This document shows, piece by piece, positions 60,701-64,000 of a stretch of 64,000 nucleotides of DNA. The DNA is taken from positions 10,635,226 to 10,699,225 of the forward strand of contig NC_087074.1 of NCBI RefSeq assembly GCF_026151205.1, read 5' to 3'. This DNA is from Bolinopsis microptera. Lineage: Eukaryota; Ctenophora; Tentaculata; Lobata; Bolinopsidae. A program made the translations under genes and the position numbers. The notes below the pieces were generated by a model, which saw only the letters and a program-made list of their open reading frames with translations, was not told where the DNA came from and ran no database searches. Within the stretch, counting starts at the first letter, position 1, and each line of letters starts with the position of its first letter.

Positions 60701-61785
60701 TTGGACCAAATATGGGCGTGGCTGCCCCGCAGGCACCGTTTGGCGGTTGGGGTCCGGGACCCCCTCAAAAGTTCGGTCACTGGTTTTAGTTTGTTGGTCA
60801 ACTGCTATCTCGAAATCAAGTTTCACAAAAAAATATCCATTGTCCCCCCCCCCCCCCCCCCCCCTTAAAATTAAGCTTCACTAACTATTAAATAAAGCTT
60901 AAAATTAGATAAGACAGTAAAAAGGATTGGGCTTCAAATACCTTTTGCAGGAGGAGGAGGAGGTTCCAGGCACATTTCCTCAGTAATACATTTTCCATCT
61001 CTCCAAATAGGTTTGGTTGGGGGACACTCGCACTTAGCCTCGCAAACCTCCGTGCAAAGAGGATTAGGAGCATCACAGGACTTGGTACAAGGACTACCAC
61101 ACTTATTCCACTTCTGTCCTCCTTCACATCGTTGGTTAGGCTGGTGGGAGCACTCTTCAATAACATTGCCACTGGAGTCCACAAAACGAGTGTAACATCC
61201 CCCGCAGTAGCTGGCTACACATTTCGCGTCGGGATATCCGGGACACTCGGCGCTTACTTGGCATGGGTCAACGATACAGTTCACTATGTTCGAGCATTCT
61301 TGTGAATTTTCTTGTCGGTAGAAGAAGTTGTTTATTAGAAAGTAATATAGTAATATTGATACCTGAACTCAATTTAAAACATTGGAAGTATGAAAGGGTT
61401 CAAAATCAAACAAGGAAACTAAAGAACTGGGTAATCACTGACAGAAATAGTTTATTGTTTCCTCACCTATTATAGGTTTGGGCCTAGCGGCATCTTCACT
61501 CTGACAGAGCCCCAGCAATAGGACCTGAGATAAAATAATTGTAGACAGAATTCAAATCTGTGGCATAATTTTTAGAACTTGCACCTCTGTTTGATTTTCA
61601 CAATTTGCTTTGAAGCTAAACTTGGCTAGTTGGCTGAACAATATGTTACTGCTTGCCACAAAATCAGGGCTGGCAAAATTAAATTCTATACAGCTATCAG
61701 CAGTTTACAGGAAATTATACGAATATTGAATCTGAAGAAAGGAACTTACCCCGAGAATCAAACCACTCACTCTGCCTAACGTCAT
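34136..61785 (-). CDS. secreted TIL-VWC-CCP-SRCR multidomain protein, 24 exons, 1228 residues
   Basis: Assembled by hand. Exons in order: 61785-61750, 61524-61467, 61298-60942, 55497-55267, 55098-54583, 54457-54284, 53732-53562, 53434-53345, 53204-53106, 52962-52855, 52635-52534, 52421-52326, 52083-51796, 51502-51395, 51138-51043, 48836-48741, 48485-48381, 36720-36610, 36467-36294, 36082-35919, 35742-35574, 34944-34865, 34662-34552, 34282-34136. All have GT-AG borders. After exon 1, every junction down to exon 19 is phase 1. The total is 3687 nt. Domains: signal peptide, two YCGGC modules, six TIL, six VWC plus a half, CCP, SRCR, unknown tail. No membrane segment, so likely secreted into matrix or mucus. 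TIL and VWC families bind proteases or growth factors; the role here is inference. Exons between 48 and 36 kb could be missing. Confidence 0.82.
34383..34433 (+). repeat. multi-hairpin dispersed repeat, copy 3 (shortened middle)
   Basis: CTGGGCGCCGCTCAGCCTGT then CATTCCGCC, and after a short middle CCTGGGGTCCCGG. It lies in intron 23 of the large gene. Confidence 0.8.
35173..35565. mobile_element. short inverted-repeat DNA element beside a splice donor
   Basis: Left end TTATCGGTCATAATTATCAC and right end (reverse complement) TTATCGGGCATAATTCTCAC form terminal inverted repeats. GTCCGTGAA words recur inside each end. No coding frame. Its right end lies about eight bases from the donor of exon 21 (35573), so the element forms most of intron 21. 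The subterminal GTCC style recalls the 28455-29365 element, but the sequences differ. Confidence 0.7.
37697..38071. mobile_element. 375-bp inverted-repeat element with 9-bp duplication, copy A
   Basis: Flanked by GCTTTAAAG at 37688-37696 and 38072-38080. The ends share AATCACTCTACAGTCGA / AATCACTCTACACTCGAC as inverted repeats set 10-13 bases in from the tips. Inside are several TTAGGG words (GTTAGGGTTAGGG, GGTTAGGGTTAGGG, GGGTTAGGGTTTCG). No coding frame. It interrupts the GPCR between TM5 and TM6. Superfamily is uncertain; 9-bp duplications fit Mutator-like or Merlin-type transposases. Confidence 0.9.
38664..39392 (+). CDS. Merlin/IS1595-type DDE transposase, C-terminally short
   Basis: From ATG at 38664, 242 residues starting MSHSLHNEIHRITNTDEHAR. 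An N-terminal zinc ribbon (CPGCSSAMNLVPCSS ... WRCSPC) is followed by a helix-turn-helix-like stretch (LANVAISQLIGVSENTISDW). The catalytic core has VVEMDEAKFGKRKYNKG (first Asp), GAVDRSNGNCFLLPC and VVYTDEWGAYNSL (second Asp), then NHSIQFVDPATD. Family members continue with a segment carrying the third acidic residue (the E of an NxIE/TxIE motif). Here the frame reads SEKY and stops. So this copy lacks the third catalytic residue unless splicing adds it; a GTGAGA donor-like word follows ACAGACA. Confidence 0.88.
   Translation: MSHSLHNEIHRITNTDEHARDFLFQRGILKSSLSCPGCSSAMNLVPCSSKKSSDLLIWRCSPCSRFRNIRTDSVLSGQKLTFSLFLQLVFYLSIKSLANVAISQLIGVSENTISDWKTMIHTRVADFLVSNPSPLGGPGVVVEMDEAKFGKRKYNKGAYREGQWVLGAVDRSNGNCFLLPCPNNSRGASTLLPLIRRWILPGSVVYTDEWGAYNSLTTAGYTHHTVNHSIQFVDPATDSEKY
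39460..40449 (+). CDS. second ORF of the Merlin-like element, Pro-rich with HTH-like C-terminus
   Basis: 329 residues from ATG at 39460 (MVYTSDKDKRLNSINSCDPI); the frame is open from 39379. It contains Cys pairs (FCTHCGERH, RCPDCTVL, KLCDQCKYCLF) that could bind zinc and a long Pro/Ser linker. Near the C-terminus, LEMVKSGTSARQAIQQIQMP then RSTFYKWRFV reads like a resolvase/psq-type helix-turn-helix. I do not recognise it as a known family. It lies within the element ends, so it is either an accessory transposition protein or captured host sequence. Confidence 0.7.
   Translation: MVYTSDKDKRLNSINSCDPICKPSTPLDKSTQRGRPLVVSRAHPNFCTHCGERHASISCAAVDPVNIDAPIPTNSTALPVPPSRCPDCTVLKRTGPTITVLDGVERTVTITERKLCPTHLVGDSTAPPPSPPSPTYVPDSPPLPPTFIAPESSAPPSQVADTDLDLSVHTEQILERLESGDNPLNLLPRDPSRLPTSPTVDSPLNLIEIPPPQPLPESSAGPIRRRNTTRRNMEAAIHQQYPLVLEMVKSGTSARQAIQQIQMPRSTFYKWRFVAEMKLVDSSHYHHLADQFKGTKLCDQCKYCLFEDSASLRKTEEMRKSSDLLPLSM
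41428..41469. repeat. 14-bp-arm hairpin
   Basis: GTTCCTTTTGTTCA and its reverse complement TGAACAAAAGGAAC, separated by 14 bases. Confidence 0.85.
41627..41908. repeat. imperfect inverted repeat, about 120-bp arms
   Basis: Left-arm words AAACAGAGCGGCC, AACAACATAAAAT, AGAAATCTTTCGTCA and TTACCTGATTGT recur inverted at right in mirror order, around a spacer of about 45 bases (near 41745-41785). No coding content. Consistent with a small foldback element. Confidence 0.85.
41910..42610. other. no recognisable gene
   Basis: AT-rich intron 17 sequence upstream of the nested GPCR. May hold its promoter. Nothing specific seen. Confidence 0.35.
42613..42736. repeat. 13-bp tandem repeat, about nine copies
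   Basis: Units AAGTATGTACCTC and the variant AAGTATGTAACTG alternate in a regular order (two or three of the first, then one of the second). Confidence 0.92.
42943..43098. repeat. perfect 75-bp-arm hairpin with 6-base loop
   Basis: Left arm 42943-43017 (starts TTGATTTCTCTTGG, ends GGCTAGAA) and right arm 43024-43098 are exact reverse complements. The loop is TAAAGT. I found no mismatch over 75 pairs. Function unknown. It could be a recent inverted duplication, a hairpin RNA source, or a foldback assembly artefact. Confidence 0.95.
43100..44194. other. no recognisable gene
   Basis: AT-rich intronic sequence without supportable features. Confidence 0.35.
44203..45038. mobile_element. 836-bp foldback element made of CCGGCTATAAGCCGG repeats
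   Basis: Flanked by CACAATAT at 44195-44202 and 45039-45046 (8-bp duplication). Both ends carry TTGGTAGATCACCGACCGGC as inverted repeats, six or seven bases in from a GG-starting tip. The body is a near-continuous palindrome of CCGGCTATAAGCCGG-type words with mirror-image inserts (GATAGTCAGGAGCCGG, GTACGATGAAGTT). No coding frame. Confidence 0.88.
45050..46525. other. no recognisable gene
   Basis: AT-rich intronic DNA. ATAGATTAATATAGATTAAT short repeats occur near 45048-45100. No exon supported. Confidence 0.35.
46530..46662. repeat. two-copy tandem duplication, 65-72 bp unit
   Basis: AAATTTCCCGTTTGGCTGGC, ACGATGGCTG and ATGCAGCTGCCTT occur twice in the same order, with a short insertion in the second copy. 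Confidence 0.88.
47043..47992 (+). pseudogene. EXD1-like 3'-5' exonuclease-domain gene with one frameshift
   Basis: Exon 1 (47043-47243) starts MSLKISRKEVKIISTKNELL and has VAVNVDGDEPSRDGTVVLLA; exon 2 (47424-47992) has LEDEAVLKIFLDPRPDSDA. Then the family-like YHHYGIHLKHCVCLQLAEIA continues in another frame (one base missing near 47550), and the rest reads cleanly to GRGKFRALAPPHWK and a stop. Exon 2 is 569 nt, one short of a multiple of three. The intron is kept, so it is not a processed copy. DEDD exonucleases need D-x-E in the first motif and an Asp near the LQ; here they read NVDG and VCLQ, so it would probably be inactive even with the frame intact. EXD1 relatives act in piRNA and germline RNA complexes; this role is only inferred. 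Confidence 0.75.
48237..48286. repeat. 22-bp-arm perfect hairpin
   Basis: Arm ACAAAACATTTTTCAAATAT plus CC, loop TTATAT, exact reverse complement. It lies between the EXD1-like pseudogene and exon 17 of the large gene. Confidence 0.9.
48381..48836 (-). CDS. exons 16-17: VWC second half and next first half
   Basis: Exon 16 (48836-48741) reads GIKQKICMAMDCAQPEEGCE ... EDACCPIC and completes the VWC begun in exon 15, 2.2 kb upstream across a LINE insertion. Exon 17 (48485-48381) reads QKPCEMYDGGKTIEYQPGDE, then WKPDACTFCYCGLNG, a first half. Its second half is 11.66 kb away at 36720. Confidence 0.84.
49022..50932 (+). mobile_element. LINE reverse transcriptase, open frame, 5'-truncated (RTE-like)
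   Basis: The frame is open from about 49022 to the stop at 50930-50932 (about 636 codons) without frameshift. Motifs: KNHKSAGIDEISNEQLKYG, IVIIVPKKGDTSHCSNNRGI, NFVDFKAAFDSIDRNYIW (first Asp), SSGSGQGDIQGPPLFN, DYADDMAVLDNS (YADD), GLRINGKKTEAMVI, DFTYLGTIISSDG, and a C-terminus with HQRSLRRILRIRWLDRV, ANRLRWFCHVTRM and RRSRSRPRKNW. The endonuclease domain is missing, as expected for 5' truncation. AAGTACAAGTAAGTAA follows the stop and may be its 3' tail. It lies in intron 15 of the large gene, on the opposite strand. Confidence 0.93.
51043..53434 (-). CDS. exons 8-15: VWC domains, each split over two exons
   Basis: First halves carry YDVGDEWNTDPCTFCSC-type words (exon 8, 53434-53345; exon 10; exon 12; end of exon 13; exon 15). 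Second halves carry MCAxxxCxxPxC ... CCPxC words (exon 9, 53204-53106; exon 11; start of exon 13; exon 14). Several second-half exons end in T before a GT donor and the next begins GT, so the last Cys codon is split TGT. Exon 13 (52083-51796) fuses a second half, an extra half domain (DDCSLVDCAS ... GDCCPLC) and a first half. Exon 14 uses the acceptor ending at 51503, which keeps frame. Confidence 0.86.
52768..52841 (+). repeat. multi-hairpin dispersed repeat, copy 4
   Basis: Starts CTGGGCGGTGCTCAGCCTGT then CATTCCGCC, middle TCTGTTCATGAACAGA (a perfect small palindrome), end CCTGAGGTCCCCAGG. It lies in intron 10 of the large gene. Confidence 0.88.
53562..55497 (-). CDS. exons 4-7: five TIL domains and second YCGGC module
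   Basis: Exon 4 (55497-55267): CKSNLEYNDCGSAC ... CECPKDAPVLHNRVC, with an insertion before CPAVCVGRC. Exon 5 (55098-54583): a second ATCKPYYCGGCFANF module, then two TIL domains (CSGGQEWSECGLAC and CKSNLVFNECGSAC). Exon 6 (54457-54284): CKGGMVFEECASKC ... CTCPPNTPILHNGEC. Exon 7 (53732-53562): CEGGTVWNTCGMSC ... CQCPRSSPFLHEGQC. All exons are symmetrical 1-1, the form that lets domains duplicate by exon shuffling. Confidence 0.87.
55500..56655. other. intron 3 sequence, no exon seen
   Basis: AT-rich with a CG-containing patch at 56540-56640 (GGCACGCGCGGCTC). Nothing codes for a TIL-type domain here. Confidence 0.4.
56664..57038. mobile_element. 375-bp inverted-repeat element, copy B
   Basis: Same length and nearly the same sequence as 37697-38071, in the same orientation. 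Flanked by a different 9-bp duplication, AAACTAGCT (56655-56663 and 57039-57047). Again carries internal TTAGGG words. Inserted in intron 3 of the large gene. Confidence 0.93.
57343..57504 (+). repeat. poly-G-ended dispersed repeat, copy A
   Basis: Begins with about 20 G, then ACAATGGATGTTTTTTTGTG, CTTGATTTCGAGATAGCA, GTGACCGAACTTTTGAGGGG and GCAGCCACGCCCATATTTG. A second copy in opposite orientation lies at 60705-60864. It ends exactly where the 57505 foldback begins. Confidence 0.88.
57505..58395. mobile_element. 891-bp foldback element, arms about 323 bp
   Basis: Ends CAAATTAGGCCCAATT and its complement. The left arm (to about 57828) and right arm (from 58074) are mirror copies with few differences (for example GGAGAAAAAATGAC versus GGACAAAAATGAC), around a spacer of about 245 bp holding AATTTGGCCGCCAAATT-like words. 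No coding frame. No clear target duplication seen. Confidence 0.88.
58396..59765 (+). pseudogene. LINE reverse transcriptase C-terminus split by a TA-flanked element
   Basis: 58401-58641 reads VNPRIKPCAKCVRSKSVVHN ... LLTVHNLYKLRTITELFKI. 59502-59762 continues LYSLLNMSELRDDRLIPPKP, WLWNQF and LNRSLLDAQSRFDNEWH, ending SFGPC and a stop. This is the C-terminal tail of a CR1/Jockey-type LINE protein. The halves lie on either side of the 858-bp element at 58642-59499 and are also out of frame by one base after its removal, so the copy was already dead or has decayed since. Confidence 0.75.
58642..59499. mobile_element. 858-bp DNA element with 19-bp inverted ends and TA duplication
   Basis: Both ends read GTAGAGGCTCTTACGGGCA inward, flanked by TA at 58640-58641 and 59500-59501. 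No coding frame. TA target duplication fits a Tc1/mariner-type transposase. It is nested in a LINE tail. Confidence 0.9.
59766..60700. other. intron 3 sequence, no exon seen
   Basis: AT-rich, with CG words near 59850-59910 and 60485-60500. A 60-codon frame at 60209-60391 has no family resemblance. TTTGTTTTACTAAAAAAAAATTTGTTTTACT near 60670 is a short duplication. Confidence 0.35.
60705..60864 (-). repeat. poly-G-ended dispersed repeat, copy B
   Basis: Inverted copy of 57343-57504 with few differences (GCAGGCACCG versus GCGGGCACCG). Ends in about 21 C on the plus strand. It lies 80 bases 3' of exon 3 of the large gene in its transcription direction. Confidence 0.88.
60942..61785 (-). CDS. exons 1-3: signal peptide, first Cys-rich module and TIL domain
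   Basis: Exon 1 (36 nt) and exon 2 (58 nt) give MTLGRVSGLILG then VLLLGLCQSED, a signal peptide with cleavage likely near CQS-ED. Exon 3 (61298-60942) holds a module ending AKCVASYCGGCYTRF ... VIEEC, then a TIL domain from CEGGQKWNKCGSPC through CECPPTKPIWRDGKC to EEMC. The exon 3 tail is Pro-rich (EPPPPPAKG). Splice phase is 1 at both ends of exon 3. Confidence 0.85.
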
Positions 61786-61789
61786 AAGA

Positions 61790-63575
61790 TCAACACTTGT
61801 TCAACAGAAACTGTGATAAAACACCAATCAGAAATAATATCGAGTACAAATCTACGACACGTAATATGTTATAAGTATATATTTATAATATTAATATTAT
61901 TATCACCATAAAATATAATATGCATGCTTAAATGTTCCCGCCCTAATTTCCTTCATCACTGTCGACGGAAAGCCGGGAACATTTTATTTTTTGTGCCCTG
62001 GATCAATTTCGAATTCAGGGCACAGAAACCAACATTTTCCCGCCATTTCCTTCAAAGTTCCGCTTTAGGAAAAGAAATATACTTTAATTCATAACGTCAT
62101 GTTTCAAGTCACGTACAGACAAATTATTGGGCAACTGTAGAGCGCACTTGAGCCCTCGAAAACGAAACATTTGAAAGTTAATCAAGCTTTGGATAAAAAG
62201 ATACTAACATATGAGTGCAAAATAGTTTATATCTGCCTAATTAACTGAAAAGCAAAAGTGACGATGCGATCGCGAAAAGGCAAAAGAAAAGTAACGTTTA
62301 TGGACGTTCTCACTTTAAGCAAGCACGAGTTTGTAATTGTATGTGATCGGCTGTGAGTGTGATACGTTTCATAAAACATTGCACGTCTGCAATCGTGACA
62401 CGATGCTTGATTTTTCTGATCTGTTATAAAAACTAGTTTAGGAGTTGTCATTGTGAGATGAATTTGGAAAGCCGTGTTTTCATACTAATCGATCAATCTG
62501 AACAGAGTGGTATTAGTTTATCAATGTATTTGAATTAGCAACTAATTAATTGTTGGATGTCAGAAAGTTGTTCTTCGTTGATATGATACCTAATCAAGAA
62601 TAACGATTATCGATGAATGATCTCATAGTCGTCTGAACGGTCGTGTTGTGGGTCAAAACAAAATATGTACATGTAACAAAATAGCGTCTTTTAAATAGCG
62701 AAAATAAAAACACGGACTACTAAAGGACGGCATGAGCGTTAAACCAGCTAAAAGAATTAAACAACTGTCCTGTAAAATCAGGTCCTAGTTACAGTAGGGA
62801 CCTTACAGTCTGACGGAGATTGAGTTATCACAACATCAGGATTCAGGCATTAGCCATATAGGAATCCTAAGTCCTTGGAAATTTATACGGCAGAGTATTT
62901 GTACGATATCTTAATCGTATGATGTGTGACGTACAACTAACAGGTACCAGGTAGCTCAGTGTTATGTACACAATGATCTACTCAATTTGTCGAACGTTGG
63001 GCCTGTTATATATCTACAAATTTCTTCAATAGAATCGGATATCGCAACAAAGGAAATGCAATAATGTAGATCTAGAGTTTGGAATGCTTGAATAAAAAGG
63101 AAGTTAAATTCATTAAAAATTAAAAATTTTCGATGACATCAGTCGAACAGCAACCAAGAAAATGTTTGCTCTGGTATGTCAAATGTTGTCAAAGCAACGG
63201 TCTCTATCCACAAAATTTAAAATATAACACTGTTGTCAAAGGCGGAACTTAAACTGATTTAAGTAATGAAATATAATAAATTGGATCATTCTTAAACTCA
63301 GTTATAAAGCTTTAACATCATTATCATATTGCTAGCCTATCATGTAAACAGGTCCCCATATGCTGTATAAAAAATATACAGTACGTGATGACTTATTTAA
63401 TCAGTTGCGTGATCGAATCTTTGCTCTCGACACTACTTTTGAGCCCGTGATGCTATCTCTTCATTCAGTTTATCCAGCATTACCATAACAACATATCTCA
63501 TCGTTCATCTTTAATACTTTAATATAATTAGAAAGTAGGCAAATTCAAAGATCAGTAAATACCGCAATTCTGCGG
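61790..63575. other. upstream region of the large gene, no other gene recognised
   Basis: Holds the expected promoter and 5' UTR of the minus-strand gene starting at 61785. No TATA or initiator element could be chosen with confidence. Confidence 0.35.
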
Positions 63576-63580
63576 GCCAG

Positions 63581-64000
63581 GAAACGAGCGTGTGTCTCTG
63601 TCAGACAGAGTTAACTGAGCTCAGAAGCCAGATGGACACTCTGCTGCAAACTATAGAAGTCAAACAAGGAACTCTACTGCAGCTGACTGAGATGAAAGAT
63701 GAAATAAATTTAATGAAAGTGCGAATTGCTGAAATCCCAGAACTTGTGCAAGCTGCTCTTAGGGCCAAAAGGGTCCAGAGAACCATTATTGACAATAAAC
63801 ACACCTATGGTAAAAGAGCCCACCACGGGACCGCGAAAATTCAGTAGTGGAAATGGCCTTTGGGTTGTAATAAACTCAGATAAAATTGACGTATCAGATC
63901 ACGTCGAGGTTGTAACAGACCAAGAGTTCATCCTCAGATCTCCACCTAAACCTATCACAGGAGGAGCTAAGTGCAAAGAAACTGTCACTAACTGCTACAA
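63581..64000 (+). CDS. partial coiled-coil ORF running off the window
   Basis: After a possible acceptor (GGGCCAG at 63574-63580) the frame reads TSVCLCQTELTELRSQMDTL, LQLTEMKDEINLMKVRIAEI and PELVQAALRAKR, a heptad-patterned coiled coil, and stops at 63847. From about 63800 another frame reads PMVKEPTTGPRKFSSGNGLW, VVINSDKIDVSDHVEVV and RSPPKPITGG and stays open to the window end. A one-base shift or an intron may join them. Could be a host gene or the first ORF of a retroelement; not recognised. Confidence 0.4.

Overview
The window looks like nuclear DNA of an early-branching animal. A cnidarian-grade metazoan is my best guess, but the sequence does not settle the taxon. The evidence is GT-AG introns, rhodopsin-type receptors, a CFAP97-family ciliary protein, a secreted protein built of TIL, VWC, CCP and SRCR domains, and a broad load of animal-type transposons (APE-type LINEs, a Penelope-like element, Merlin, pogo-like and foldback elements). 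DNA is AT-rich and gene-poor. Several single-base frameshifts could be real decay or assembly error.

Layout. 1-1727 shows no gene. 1728-6388 is a satellite of about 100 units (44/47 bp) with nested higher-order duplication (506 and 1411 bp). 7.1-12 kb holds microsatellites and a broken LINE (8736-11684, minus). 12876-13826 (minus) is an intact single-exon GPCR. 14603-15773 (plus) is a three-exon CFAP97D1-like gene. 16.6-23.5 kb has three unrecognised basic, Ser/Arg-rich ORFs (minus) and a 45-bp minisatellite. 24707-26599 (minus) is an open Penelope-like reverse transcriptase. 28-33.4 kb is mostly transposon debris plus a B4GALNT-like pseudogene.

From 34136 to 61785 (minus) I can assemble one 24-exon gene. 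All junctions agree in phase and the coding length is 3687 nt (1228 residues plus stop). The product has a signal peptide, six TIL domains, six and a half VWC domains, a CCP, an SRCR and an unrecognised C-terminal region. Its 11.66-kb intron 17 holds a second GPCR gene (37282-41139) split by two DNA transposons, an EXD1-like pseudogene on the other strand, a long foldback element and a perfect 75-bp-arm hairpin. A LINE lies in intron 15, and several inverted elements lie in intron 3.

The most distinctive material is: the doubly interrupted receptor, where dropping both elements and one copy of each target duplication leaves a 379-codon frame; the Merlin-like element with palindromic subterminal repeats, a second ORF and a transposase ending before its third acidic residue; a 375-bp element with telomere-like TTAGGG motifs and 9-bp duplications; and a dispersed 71-74 bp multi-hairpin repeat.
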